A DNA stretch of 64,000 nucleotides from Marchantia polymorpha subsp. ruderalis (GCA_037833965.1 AP031353.1:8930501-8994500); one strand, 5' to 3'; counted from the first letter of the stretch, positions 23,001-36,560 are shown. Notes: a model not told the origin generated them from the letters alone. Made by a program: numbers and translations.

Positions 23001-25432
23001 TCCATTTACTGTTGCAAAGAAAAGTATGGCCGAATAAGACCTCTGGGTAGATCACAATAGCGTTGTACCTTCCCCGGCTGCGATGTTGGCGACCAGCTAT
23101 TGAAGTAAACGACTCCCTTTCCTTTCGATCCGAGTTCTCGGAAAGCCTCTCGGGTGCAAATCTATCTTTCCTCCTCTTCCTCTCCCGGCGATCATTTTCG
23201 TTTTCGTCGTCGTCATCCGCATTCCCTTCTGCTTCATTATCAGAACCCTCAGGCTGTTTCCCGCATTACCAAAGTCCACATATGAGTGCTACAACTCGGA
23301 AATCAGCTATTTCTAGCCTTTCTTCTTGACTTGTGCTGCATACGCTGCGACACCAAACTTACCCCTTCCCCTTGCTACTGAACCTTTCCTTTGGCTATCT
23401 AAAACACTCAACTCCTTCCTTTCCATTTGCTCCCAGCAAGACCCACGTACTAAGAAGAAACTTAAAACTGGACAAAGTGCTAGATTTTGACTGTTAAGAA
23501 TTTCTGCGAGGGGACAAAGTCCATAAACCCAAACAGATCTGTGACCCCTGCTTCAACTCGCATGCAACAGGAATGGAAAGGAGCACACGAGCAGCCCCAT
23601 GAACCACCTCCTAATCTATATTCAGATCCTCAACAGAGTAACCTCTACATACTTACAACTCATCAAGATCTCTTGCATCCCTGATGATTGATGGTTTCCA
23701 CCACATCCAGCAGGCACGTTTGGGAAACCAATAATTATCTGACCACGCTGTGTATGGAGTAATACTCAGAGTTCTCAATCACCCTAGGAAATGTTGTACC
23801 ATGCTGTACTCAAAGAGGAAATTTCTAGGGCAGTGATGTATAGTAAGCCTTAAATAAGGCAACATGTTGTGAAAACAGAGTTCGGAATTTGTGGAGGCCA
23901 AAGCTGGGAGAGGAAACACTGGTGGATCAGACAGAGGGGAACTAGGCTTTTTTCTACTACTTGTAGAAAGGGTTTCCATGATGAATGAATCAAACTGATA
24001 TGGTACATTGATGTCCACCTCTCGAAATAGCTCCGACAATCCCTCCGATCGCCTGGCGGGCATTGATGCTGCACTTATCCTTTTCAGCTGCTCTGTCTAT
24101 GCAAAGTGTGCTACTTTGAATCTCATTTCCGGCTTCTCTGTTGTGCAGTAACAAGGTAAAACCATCCCTCCACGCATCTCTCAAGGCAGAAGGATATCTC
24201 ACGAATGTAAACTCGCACACAACATGTATGGGTTCCCACTTTTGTATTTCTCTCAACCTTGTCAAGGAATCTCTCGCATACGTTTGACAAATCTAGAGAC
24301 CATATGCCTTATGTCAGGCGATTGGAACAGGGAAGACTGAAAGCTAAACACGGAAATATGACAGGACTGGCAGGAGAAAAAATAGTACTTTTCTGATTGA
24401 AACTCGAAAGGAGACAACGCTAGGGACTCTCTTCATGGATACCCGGGAGTGATGGAGTTGCGACACAGAATAGCACAGCTTTGTGGTGATTTTCTCATAA
24501 ATTTTGAAGTTGACACTTCTCAAGACGGAACATTGGATGTCACGAAGGCAATTCAAGTTTCAGAACGAGGCGCTTGCATTCGCAAGAAGCACAAGCTGTT
24601 GCCCCTCACTCGCAAATAGCAGGGACTGCTGTGTGGGCTGGTACCAAAACGGGAGGCATCTGGAGAGACTTAACACATGAGATTGACTTTACTGGCTTCA
24701 TATAAACAGACATGCTTTAAGTTTTGAGGGTGACTTGATGCTCAACCACAGTTTTCTAAGAAAGGAGATGGCGTCACAGAACTCTTTTCAACACTAGCCA
24801 CATGTAATGTCCAGGGACGACAGGAACAGCCTAGCGGCTCGGAGGAGGGGGAGCCAAGTCCAGCTTGCGAGAAAGGGGCTGTTCACAAAGGAAAAAGAAG
24901 GGCGAAAGATAGCAGTAGTAGTAGGCACAGCAGGAGGAGCAAGATAAAGAACAAAGAGAAAGAGAATTGGGATCACCATGGCAGCGTCGTCAAGCTCGCC
25001 ATCCTCCAAATCAGCTTTACGGTGCTTTCTTCTAGTCTCCCCTACCCTTCCCTCATAAGAATGGTTGTTGTTTGCTACGACAAAGCTCGAAAGAGGCTGC
25101 ACCACCACTCCATCATCTTTCTCGTCCTTTTCTTCTTCAATTTCACCGCTCTCCGCTCCTTCTCTCCTCTCATTCTCTGTTTCGTTGAGAAACATGACGT
25201 CGTGTTCGCCTGGATGCAGCGGCCCACCTCCGTTTACCTGTTGCCCTGTCTCCGTCTGCTTGCCCTCCTCAGAGGTCAACACAGCATTCCCTTCAACACC
25301 CACAAGGTGCGGTTGCACGACCTCATCGTCAATCTCCAGTTCTTCGTCAGATCCAAATCCATAGTCCGATCCCTCAAAATCCACCAGCTCTTCATCCTTG
25401 ACTTCGTACTCTCCATTATCCATTTCGGCCAT
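20015..25432 (-). CDS. RRM RNA-binding protein with acidic N-terminus and Gly/Met/Pro-rich middle
   Basis: Exons read on the minus strand: 25432-24977, 23253-23069, about 22481-22294, 22011-21086, 20785-20704 and 20103-20015. The 3' end is missing. Exon 1 starts MAEMDNGEYEVKDEELVDFE and is strongly acidic (GSDEELEIDDE, GEIEEEKDEKDD). Exon 2 joins in phase and is Asp/Glu/Arg/Lys-rich (DDDDENENDRRERKRRKDRF). Exons 3-4 (joined in phase 0 at NRTN|MHLQEV) are Gly, Met, Pro, Gln and Ala-rich. Exon 5 gives the first half of an RRM (VLTVSGLPDNTSMSVVVDAF) and exon 6 the second half (RGDAFTITFASVSEAISAQ), also in phase. Exon 2 ends in phase 2 but exon 3 needs phase 1, so an exon between 23.07 and 22.48 kb is probably missing from this model. 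The layout (acidic N-terminus, disordered middle, C-terminal RRM) recalls RBM33-type proteins, but no orthology is claimed. A nuclear role in RNA processing or export is inferred. Confidence 0.7.
20975..20990 (+). promoter_or_regulatory. telo-box-like motif in an intron
   Basis: ACCCTAAACCCTAAAC contains two CCCTAAA units. Such telo-boxes occur in plant promoters and 5' introns of translation- and growth-related genes. Here it lies in the intron between the exon ending at 21086 and the RRM exon starting at 20785, far from the gene's 5' end, so a regulatory role is uncertain. Confidence 0.4.
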
Positions 25433-27160
25433 TGCGCGAGCCCACTTTCCGTCGAGGCTTCACGACAATCAGGAACCCACCAAAAAAGCCCCTGGATAAA
25501 ATACGGCCCTAACGTGAACGGGTTGACTTCGTCCTGAATATATCATCAGGGTGACTGCGTAACCAGTATACGCAACAATGGTAGGCTTCGACCTGCTCAA
25601 AACGAAGACCCTACATGTGTACGGGGTGGTTCCACACTCTTATGAGACCTAAGGCAGAACCTTCTAAAAAAAATGTCAAGAGCAAATTGTGGCTCAAACA
25701 TAGACACAAATGGTGTTTCAGAGGGAGAAGGTCAAGTGCCTCAACAGAGCCCAAATAGTCGACTAAAAGACTGAGATTGGTCTTCGGCCCCAACAATTGC
25801 TTCAAGCAAAGCCCGGCTGAAACTGACACGGGGAGGTCAAAAATCGCAGGATAAAATTGTGATCAAAACTTCTGGAAAACTCGTAACAGGCACAACTGTT
25901 CAAAGTTCAAGGGGGGTGTCGGACAAGAGGAGGGAGGAGAAAAACAGCTAATGCTGCTCCATCCATGAATAGAAGCAAGGGCCCCGAGCACGCATGTTCC
26001 GCTGTTCAATTGCGACCTGCCTTGGCCCGAAAAAAAAGATAATGAAAGGTGGTCCACACGCAAAGTATATGAAGACCGAAACATACTTCTGTCAGCTGTG
26101 ATTCAAATGCCCTTCATCCTCATTCCGTCACACTCGGAAATCGAAGGCTCCAGCACCACCGACAACGAACCTCTCGTCGTCCTCATCGACTCGAGATCGC
26201 TGCCCCGAGCTCCCCACTTCAGACGCCCCGCACTGCCGCCCTGCGCTATCCCCACAGATGGTCATAGGGAACTCCCGACCCACCTCCACACCGGAGGCAA
26301 AGCAGCAGAATGGCCCAACAGGAGCACCCTCCCTGCGCTCTGCACCACCGTTGCCGAATGTGGTTCACCAAACGGACCCCTACTCGGGTGCAGGAGGGCG
26401 CAATGTTGCGCTTCCACCTCGTGCTCCTCCGCGGCAATCCCTTGCCTTCCCTCGCCTTCGGTTACGGGAGCAGCCTCGGAAATAGAGAGGCTGGAATTCG
26501 TGCGCACTCTGGTTGCAAACCTTTCGATCGGTCATAGATTGCGACAGCTACTGCTCGCCTGCCTGCCTTCCTGCCTTCCTGCTTGCGCAGTTGATGAGTT
26601 GAGGAGTCGCCTACAAACACGGTTCCGTGGACATCTCGCGGCCTGGCCAATCGCGACGAAGACCGACCTCGCTGACTCTTTCCTCTCTTCCCCTCGCCCC
26701 CTTCCTCTCGACTTTCATACTCTCTCTTTCCCTCGGCCAGGGCCCAACACTTTCCTCTAAACTGCCCGCTGCCCCTTTCCTCCTCCTCCTCCTTCTCTTC
26801 CTCGTCTTCCTCCTTAGAGAGAGCGCTTCTCGGACGATGTTCTTGACGGTACACAGTCCGAGAACAGAAAAGGAAAATTCGACTGTTGCCGAGGATAATG
26901 CACTATGGCACGCACAGAAGCCACAGAATTACACCTCGAAAGCATAGCACGGCTGAAAGCGATTTCAGGTCTAACCACTCTCGCGATGTGACGTTCCATC
27001 CGCCATCTCACCTCACTCATCTTCCACGATGCGATGCGACTCTGAAAAGGAGGGGCCTTGAATGGACATCTGAGCCACCTTCGAGTTCTTTCGACTGTTG
27101 ATTTAGACGGAAGAGAATATTCATATTCTCCAGTGATCCATTTTGTACATGTTTGCATCA
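25433..27160. promoter_or_regulatory. 5' region of the RNA-binding protein gene (GC/CT-rich)
   Basis: Upstream of the ATG at 25432 (minus strand) is GC-rich, C/T-biased DNA, densest at 26.1-26.85 kb. It keeps several long overlapping ORFs open on both strands (for example 26098-26760 +, 26462-26854 -). None shows a recognisable domain, and their composition is that of translated CT/GA-rich sequence. I read it as promoter plus long 5' UTR. AT-rich desert begins beyond 27.16 kb. Confidence 0.4.
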
Positions 27161-27987
27161 ATCGAATTCCCCTTGCGTGTTGATAAGTAGCAGTACGAAG
27201 ATGAATACTTTTTGAATATCTCCCTAATACGTCTGCTAGTGATCCTTTGTTTGAGTGATGAGTTTAACTGGACACCAAGTGATCAGTACAGCGAACCGAG
27301 CCTAGTAAATGTGGATATATAACATAGCTCGTATCTGCACGGTGAAATATGTACATCCAGTCTATATATACTCTGATATACTCTGAATATTATTTTCAGT
27401 CAGAATAATCAGGTTGTATGCAGAAATATGAATTTATACCTTTTTGGTTCCTTAAGGGCCGTATATAAATGTATACATGGGAACATCGTAGCTATATCAC
27501 TCTGATGTTTGTATATCGAAGCATTTCCTGCCACTGAAGGTACAACTTATAGAGTCTAATTGTCCCGGGTACAAACTCTTCCTATTTAATCATACACGTG
27601 TACAAGTGTTATTAGAACTTCTTCACTATGACATATGTTTAGATCACATTGATAAATTTACCAGCTGATTTGGATCTTTCATATTACTTCAAGTATTTTG
27701 ATATTGGATAATGATAGTGCTCTTGAATTTACGTTACACGCAAGCAACATTCGTCTGATCTCGACCCATAAGTTTCTGTTTTACAATGAATTCTCTCCGT
27801 TTGTATCGCATACCGCTATTTGTTACCACAAAGACACTCTATGATAGATACTCCCATGTGCAAATTGTTCAAAAACCTTTTGATCTTTTAAGATTTTAGT
27901 AGTTTAATTACAGTACAAGACATCCGGCTCAACAGTCTGACGTAAAGGTATCAAACACCTCCTTGCTAGTAGATTAACCAGATAGAT

Positions 27988-28018
<31 letters not shown>
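27988..28018. repeat. (TA)n microsatellite
   Basis: An uninterrupted run of TA dinucleotides in the AT-rich desert. Confidence 0.9.
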
Positions 28019-28021
<3 letters not shown>

Positions 28022-29066
28022 TTTTTGGGGAGAAAGTGATACACATGTTATCAATTTAAATGTCATAATCACTCTTCTCTGACACGTACCAAGTGAAAGG
28101 TTTTTGAAAGAACAAACAAAGAAAGAACGTTTCGTTCTATCATAATCTCCACCATTCGCATACTGTCTTGTAGTATTCTATCTACAAAACTGTTTACTAT
28201 CTTAATCTATCATACTGTTCCGATTTGTATACTTTTGTACTAGTATTGGGTTGCTTATGTAGGGAAAGTACTGAAAGTAAATTTCAATTGATAAGAGATG
28301 TAAATTAAATTTGATGAAATATGATGCTATTCTTGAAACTTCGAATATAAATTGCACTCTGAAAAAATTGTCGATGTCTCTTGATGAAAACATTGCAGAA
28401 TTTAACAGACATACATTTTAATTTTTTTAATAATTTAATTTTGAGTAAATAATGATGAAATTTTTCATAATCAGGCTGTACGAGTAGTCTATTAATTTTC
28501 CTTGTTATAGCAAATTTTACATTTTTAATCGCATATTCGAGAAACTTGCTTCTACAAAAAGTACATATTATACTACAATTTAAAAAGAAGTTAAGATTTA
28601 TGAAAACGACTAAATCTGTAAACACTTGCTTCTAAACCAAGCAATCAGAATAATCTGAGTTATTATATGTTCGAAACTATATTAGGTAGTATATTTTTAA
28701 AATCATATTGCCCAAAAATGTTGGAAATGAGATTAAAATATACTCTTTTGGCTAACATTCACATGTCATTATATTACCAAATATAAGATATGCATAATAC
28801 ATCCTGGATATATTAAGCAAATTCTTTTTAATTATTGATGACTTTTCCATTACTATAGCTATCATTAATGTAGTTTAATATTGTTCTCATATACTTGGTG
28901 ATGTACGAATCTTCAATACATACAATCAAGTCCGGTGATCTCTATTTAGACAATAAATACTGCCTCAAATTAAAATTTCATATTGTTAATTCCTCTTTGT
29001 TACCACAAATACACTTTATGAATCTTATCTAGATACTCATATGTGCAAATTGTTCAACCAATGTCT

Positions 29067-29091
29067 TATATATATATATATATATATATAT
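29067..29091. repeat. (TA)n microsatellite
   Basis: A TA dinucleotide run in the AT-rich desert. Confidence 0.9.
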
Positions 29092-31049
29092 TCATGTATA
29101 AAAGTATTGCTATGAATTTTATAGTTGTTACTATTTTTTTGCACAAGATTTAAATACTCTGAATGTAGGATTATCACATTTGCAGTTGTACTTTACACAT
29201 GGATGTATATAATCAAAATAATATTTGAAATTTGATGCTACTACTTGTAACTAATATGAAATCAATCAGTTTGAAGTTTCTCATATTGCAATATACATAG
29301 TATTAAATTTTGTTATAATGTTCAGAACTACACTGAATAAACTTTTACATTAAGTAACATCATATATATCATATTAAAAATGTAGGATCCATAATGGATA
29401 TAAATGCATACATATTCCACTAATTCATTCTATCAAATTTTTTTTAAAATTAAACATCATTTCAAAAAGTTTTTTATAAAAATTAAACATATATTTTTAT
29501 ATTAACTTGCTTCAATTCAATTTTAATGAAAAATAATAATTATTCAATATTTGATTTAATAAATTTTCAAAATATTAGAATTTTGAAGTGATAAGTTTAT
29601 ATATTTTATTCATCTTATGAAAACATAAAATTGCTTAAATTGTATGAATATTATTTAAATTTAAATTTTTCCATTTGTCAACACTTTATTTTTCATAAAA
29701 AATTGATGAAATAAAATCTTCTTAGTTAATACAAATCTATATGAGCAATGTGTATGATTTTGCATTCATACTATCATGTGAATTCACTCTTTTCACGTGA
29801 TGTGTATTATATTTGGTGGTTAAAATGTGCCCATTGTTCGACGTTATCTTCTTTGCTTTAATTCAATGCTCTAGTTAGATTGTTGATAACAGAACGTTCA
29901 AACTAGGATTCTACTCTTTCATATTTTATGTTTTTTCTTGGTCAAGGATTTGAGCTCCATGATTTTCATTTTGTTTTGTGCAATAATGACTTTTGAGATC
30001 ACTATTATTGAGTTGTTTTTTCACTCATATCCATCATGTATGGAAATTTCATTTTAGATGATGATGCTATTAGCAATGTGGTCACAATAGTTAATGAAAT
30101 GATGACACAAAATTGCACCAATTAGTAACTTTCCTTTAATCATTAGAATTGATGATACTATTGTATCTCAGTAAATAAATGATTCCAGTTTTCTTGAGTT
30201 ATATTACTTTGAAGTAATAATTAATTATGTCAAGAACTTAGAATTCAACATGCGCTCATGATATCAAGACTCTTTGAATATTGTATTCCATCACATTTTG
30301 TTCCTACTAGTCTACACGAGAGTTTAACTCGTTTTAGAGTCATGGACAATTTGATTAACAATGCAAAAAATGTTGGTATAAAAATCTTAAAGAGGTTTAG
30401 TGAGCCTCATGCTTGTTGGTCATATTCAAAGAATAGATTTGAGTCTAAGAGTGATATATAGGTCTCATCTGGTTGACAAGTTTTTTTACTTGAGGAAAAT
30501 TATTCATAATGTGTAGTCACCTTACAAAGCTCACGAACATTACTTACCTCCTAGAATAAGCTAATGTGATTTTTCCTCACAAGGTTGTAATTCATTACAC
30601 AATGAGAATCCTTTCAAAAGATTACAATATGATACGTCACATGTTGATGGAAAATACAATTTGAACATGTTTTGATGAGATGTAATCCATACAACTCGTT
30701 GAAAAAATTATAATAGACATAGTCAATGAAGATTGAACTTGCGAAGCTTTTGCAGTTCATTGAGATTGCAATCATTCATGAGATGGTAGTCATACAGCTC
30801 ATTGAAAAAATTATAATAGGTCTAATTAATGAAGATTGGATAAGCGAATCTCTTGCAATTCATAAATACCTCAATCTTAGAGTATCGTTTTGTAATTGAC
30901 TAAATAATAAAGTTAGTTTCACGAGTCACTCAAACAACAACATTGTAGAGACAATTTTCAGGTACATAATTATCACTATGGTTCCACATTTGGACCTTTA
31001 GATCAGTCTAAACAACTAAAACATAGCAGATCCAGTTTCTACTAGCCAA

Positions 31050-34000
31050 CATATAAACCTCGCGTGACCTTACGACCTCGACCAAAGATCGTTTGTCACT
31101 TTGTATGTAAGGTCACCTTGACAACAAATGCAAGATAAACTCCACGACATGGAGCATTGTACATATGAAAAACGCCGATGTCTTCGCAATGATGACAATC
31201 ATATTCATGCAGTTGATGTGAAATTTGTGAAAAGTTATATTAAATTTGCCTAGTAGTATATCAACCTCGGCGATTCATAAATGTCAAAACCTACTTCCTC
31301 AAGATCAATGATCATGAAGAAACAACTACCTCAGTGATCAGCCAAAGTCTTACAATTGAATTGAAAATGCCTCAAGAGGCATCGCTCACCGTCTCACATC
31401 GACACTTGGACTTTAGTGCAACTTATCATATTACGAGTATTCAATCCATGTTCTGCACAATACAACACCAACATTGCACTAAAGTTACATTGGCAGGTGT
31501 ACACTGCCATGGATTGATGTAACTTCACATCCACTCCAAGAACGTTTTAGCCATGGGCACAACCATAATGTTCTTTGTGTTGAAACTATTCAAGTTGAAC
31601 TTTCTAACAATAAAGTTGAAACCGTGAAGCAACTTTTATATTTTCCGAATATATGGATAGTATTCTTTCAGTTGGACTCATTGCAATTAACAATCATAGC
31701 CTTGAATTTCTTAATGAAGTATGTTTTATCCGCAACATATTCACTCGTGAGTCATAGCTTATGCATATCGGGATTATCGTCAAGATTTATATAAATTACA
31801 AGGAAACATCATCAAAATGTGAAAGATAGTTGCCGATCAATATTTAACTTTGGCATAAAAGATTTGGTCATATGAATCATGATGGTCTACATTGAATGAT
31901 CGTCTCACACGCTATTCATGAACATATCAATTTCAATCATGACAGTCTTCATCGAATGATTACCTCACACTCACACACTATTCATGGATATTACGACCTT
32001 CATGTTTTTGACATATCATGTACAAGTTGTTTTCAAGTAAAGCATGCTAGGACACGAATTTCAAATAAGTACACTACTAGCGCTTCTACATCATTGAAAC
32101 TGATTCATTCAAATTTTTGTGAATTATTTTGTATCTAGTCGTTATGAGATGCATGATATTTTATTACTTTTATTGATGGCTATTGAAGGTTTTTTTTGGA
32201 TTTCATTAATATCTTGCAAGAACAAGCTCATTGACATGTTCATTGCGCAAAAACAAGGTTCTTGATATGTTCAAGCAGTTTCACTACGTAATTGAAGCTC
32301 AATACAAACAGCCTGTTGTTATGTTGCGCACAGACAATGGTGTCGAGTTTACTTTTTGGAAGTTTGAAACGTATAGGTGTGATCATGACATCAAAATGTC
32401 AAGAGTTATATTCTGTTATAAGAAAGCCATAAGAGAGTAATGATAAAGATAGTTTGAACAATGGAAGTCTTTTGTTTCTAACCTCCATCAAAATGCGTAT
32501 CTTAGTTATGAAATCTATCCAATCACTTTTGACCTAAAACATTATGTGTTTATTGCTAAATTTTCAACGTTTATAGCTTCAAACATACGTTGAGATTATA
32601 TTCACGAGCTAATGCCTATCATAAAATCATCTTTCTCTTATCTTCAAGTTTTTTTTGGAAGTACAGTCCTTGTTCACCTACATCATTCATGCCAAGAAAA
32701 GCTCAATTCACATTCAATTGAATGAATCTTACTCAACTTTTACAATCGTCCAAATGACTACTGTTGCTATGAGCATAAGATTTATAAAGTTATTGATACT
32801 TGTGACGAAGAAATCTTTGAATCTTCACAACTGGAGTTACCGGTCATTGAAGACTCAAACTCCTTACTTCTTTACTCAATTACAACATCAACTAGTCACA
32901 CTTCAGCCTAGACTCATCAACTACCTACAATGGCACTACTACAATTCCAAGATACTCACAAATTTGCACCTTCACAACATGAACAAAATAGCCAAAGCAG
33001 CGATAATCTTTCCAAAAATTTTAATTGTGGTCCTGTTGATTTTACAACATCACAAATAATAATTTATCAACGTTGTGAAACTTTGGTCCCACAACTCCAC
33101 CTACCACAACAAGTTCATGATCTTGACAATGCTTTGCCGCCACTGTGATACATGTGATCTCCGCTACAATCTTGCAACAATCTTCATTGAAAATATACTA
33201 AATTGTTTGATCTCATGTTTAGCATCATCGTCACTATTCTCAAACAAGTGATGATCCATCGTTCCTTTTTACTCTACCTGACAATCCAAATGATCTCGTC
33301 AAGTATTTCGACATCTCAACGTCTACATTTCTATTGTCAACGTAGATATCAAGATTGGTCAACTTTTTGACGATGGCAATAACTTGCAATTACATCATGT
33401 TTGCAACACAAACTTGATTGCAGCCATGAAAGTAGAATACTCATTGATTCTCTGCAGTGACATTCAAAATTTCATGCTTTTCCTCGCAAGCATGCAATCA
33501 TTTATTTGTTGAATCTACAAGCTCAAATCTAGCTCATCCGCTCAACCTTCGTGACATAAGACAAAACTAATCATTTGTGGATTTCGATAGCAACACGATA
33601 TTGATTACAAAGAAACTTTTGGCCATAATGTACGCTGGAACACAATCCACATTACTTTTGCATCTGTTGTCCATCAAAAGTAATCTATATGTCATCTTGA
33701 TGTCCAACTCCTTTTACTCAATAGGTATAATCTAAGAGAATTTCTACATGCAACAACCTCTTGATTTCATCTCTTCAAGACGCGAATACAATGTTTGCAA
33801 ATTGAAACGAGGTCTTTATGATCTACGTTAGAAATTGATAGCATGATATCAATACACCGATGTTGCAATCCAAAATTGAGTACTTCAAGCTAATTCAAAT
33901 ATATATCTTTCACAAAAACAAGATGACATACTCTTGTTAATCTTGTACGTGAGCAACCTTCATCTCACAAGAAATCATCTACAATTCATTCATGATCTTT

Positions 34001-34890
34001 CTATCACGCTCATGGAGAAATTTGTTATAATCAATCTAGATACAATATCTAAGTACTTAGATGTCCATTTTGTATACACTTCGTGAGAATTATTGCATCA
34101 AACTTCGTATGCATTATCCATATTAGCTAGAGAATTCAACTGTTTAAGCTTCATTCCACTTAATGAAGTACTCCAGCTTTGACAAGTAACTTACACATCT
34201 CTTGTTGATGTCATCGGATACAAGCGGCTTGTATCCAAACTGATGTATCTCAAACACACCAAATTGAACATTGACTATGTCACCAATCTAGCCAGTCGTT
34301 ATATGCACGAGGCTTAAGAGCTCCAATTGAGCATCGTTAAGGACATACTCCGCTACAATAAATGTTAAACATTTTAACATTTTCTATGTCAATGGGGAGG
34401 AAATAAAGCTAAAGAGTTACTTTGACGCCTACTATGCAGCGGATTTAGACAAACTCATTTTCACAAGTGCTTATATCCTCATGTTTGGTTCATCACCCGT
34501 GTCTTGTTATTCCATCAAATAAAGTTCAACGTCTCAATCTAATTGCGAATCTAAATATCAAGCTGTTAGTCTATGTGCTAAGGTAGCTATTTGGATTTGG
34601 AGACTAATGAATGAACTGGAATGCTCTTTTAGCAATCATATTCAAATTGGAGTGAACAATTAAAGCATCATAAAACTTGCGACAATCCATTGTTTCACAA
34701 TATGATGAAGCATTTCAAAGTTGACAAACACTTCTATGGCCCAAAAATTCTAGTGGACAATATCTTTGTTGAGTATATATCTAGTACAGAGCGACGGACT
34801 GACATGCTTACAAAAGCATTAGGAAGAAGCAAGTTTGTGAGATTGGAGATATTGATTAAACTTCAGAATTACATGAGAGTTATCTGATTC
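31050..34890 (+). mobile_element. decayed Ty1/copia retrotransposon (pol region in order)
   Basis: Pol blocks appear in copia order on the plus strand. Protease is at about 31405-31510 (HLDFSATYHITSIQSMF; the usual DSGA catalytic site is DFSA). The integrase zinc finger follows at about 31850-32080 (WHKRFGHMNHDGLH, later CTSCFQVKHARTRIS). The integrase core is at 32265-32370 (VVMLRTDNGVEFTFWKFETY). RT starts at about 33600 (DIDYKETFGHNVRWNTIHIT), continues at 33800 (CKLKRGLYDLR) and reaches about 33930 (DDILLLILYVSN, for the YVDDLL box). RNase H to the C-terminus spans 34210-34880 (IGYKRLVSKLMYL, NPLFHNMMKHFKVDKHF, RRTDMLTKALGRSKFVRLEI). Frameshifts and stops throughout mean it is inactive. 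LTRs were not delimited. The protease-integrase-RT-RNase H order distinguishes copia from gypsy. Confidence 0.85.
31875..31994 (+). repeat. 60-bp tandem duplication inside the copia integrase remnant
   Basis: Two adjacent copies start 'aatcatgatgg' at 31875 and 'aatcatgacag' at 31935, sharing 'gaatgat' and 'ctcacac...ctattcatg'. The duplication repeats the integrase zinc-finger stretch NHDGLH/NHDSLH. Its 60-bp length keeps the frame. Confidence 0.75.
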
Positions 34891-36560
34891 CACATTTTAA
34901 TGAATTCAGTTGAGTAAGTCACAGAAGATAATCCACAAAGCTTTGAACTGTCTAGTATAAGTACACCTTCATCAGCAAGTCCATTAGTGTTCACAAGTTG
35001 CATGACAATATCAAGAAGAAATCCAATCACTTGATTTTTTTCAACTTTTTTTTGAAGAAAATCACGTTTGTAATTCATGATGTACAAACTTATCATTCGA
35101 GTAAGAGGTATTATTGGACATTATAGTCTCTGCTTAAATTTACTGTTATAATTAAACTTCATGGGAAGCTTCTTTGTGTAGTTAGAAGTAGACATCAAGA
35201 ACTTATTGGTTTCTACTATATATGTTTCGTCTTTCATTCAACTTCTCAAACGTTTTTACTTCCACACAATGAACTATGTGCATGCTTTAGCTTTTTCAAC
35301 CCCTATTATTTCAAACATTTCAAAAATCTCTCCATAATGTAAGATTGCATGTTTACATAAAGACATTAGCCTCGTTATAGTCAAAGTAGGTACAATGAAG
35401 TTTAAATTTTCAATATATTTGACAATAAAGAATTAATGTTAATATGATTTGAATCATTATTTCCAATACATTATGATGAAATTTTTGAATTAGATCGAAG
35501 TAAATGTATGTACATTATTAAATTGATTATAAAATGAATGTTAAATTATCAAAATTTATGTTTAAAAGATGATATAAGTTCTTCTTTCAAACGCTTCAAA
35601 TATGTCTATCCCATTCTTCACATGAAGATTTTGTGGTGTGTTAAACAACCTACGCGGTTTTGACTGATGAATGTGTGTAAAGTTTCAAGAGTTGAATCAG
35701 AAACAGGGAATTCTATCTTAGATACAAAGATTTAAGTGTTCAATGTATCATTTGAGAGAGATTTGTTTGTTGGAGCAAAGATGTAATGATATCGAGACAA
35801 ATGTAGAAAACTTTATTAATTAGGGAGAAGGCACATTCATAGATCAAATTGTGATCGATACATACAAGACAGTACGGGAAGATAACCTAAGAATTTGGGC
35901 ATACCTCCAAAGCTCGCCTTGAAGTTATTCAGTTCGCTTGCTAAGTTCTGATGTCAGATATGGTAGCATCCCGCGCTTCGAGCTCAGCGTTCTCAAGTGC
36001 ATAATTTTTAGTATGGAAAGGTCAATATAAGTACGAAAAATTATTAGTACCTGATGGAGTGACAGTCGAGCTCCATAAGCTTCCCGTGGTGGCACCATCA
36101 CGCGTGGTTTGTAGAAATCAAATATCCACACGATGTCTCAATAATAAAGCTCGAACTTGCAGTTCGTATAATGTGGTGTAATGGTAGGAGATGTGAACTC
36201 AGTGAAGGATCCACGTGGATAGCAAAAATAGGAGAGGGAGATCCCATCCCGAAACCAGGGGCCAGACCCGGAACTCAGTCACCAAAGACACTTGGGATAT
36301 GTTTTCGAAGATGACATGATTTATCATCTGAAGCAAGTAGTGCAAGCGTTTCAGTCCTCAGCGTAAATAAGAATTGAAGCAGTCACACTCAAGCAGCTGC
36401 CGAATAACGCAGTTCGAACGTAAGGAATAAGGAATGGCAAGCTTTGCCGTCGACGTGGTTACGAACCGCAACTGCGCAAGCGTTGGCCGTCGAACTGGAA
36501 AATAGTCGTGCAAGGAGGAGCAGCGGGAGAGATGGGGACGGATCATGAAAGGCGTTCAGA
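34891..36560. other. intergenic region, no gene seen
   Basis: AT-rich sequence to about 35.9 kb, possibly including the copia 3' end, then a transition to GC-richer DNA. No ORF with family signature. A tRNA A-box-like stretch near 36170 was examined and rejected. Confidence 0.4.

Larger units (their letters stand above)
27160..31050. other. AT-rich gene desert with TA repeats
   Basis: No supported coding sequence. TA microsatellites lie at about 27988-28018 and 29067-29091. Short ORFs are Lys/Ile/Phe/Asn-rich and consistent with chance. The stretch ends where the copia element begins, and part of 29.8-31.0 kb may be that element's 5' LTR or leader, which I cannot delimit. Confidence 0.45.

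Noticed and set aside
26098..26854. 220-codon plus ORF and 130-codon minus ORF
   Set aside because: Both have Pro/Ser/Arg or Glu/Arg low complexity from CT/GA-biased DNA, with no domain and no splice support.
36165..36240. tRNA A-box-like stretch (tggtgtaatggtagga)
   Set aside because: No B-box/T-loop (ggttcganncc) follows at the right distance and no acceptor stem pairs, so it is not a tRNA gene.
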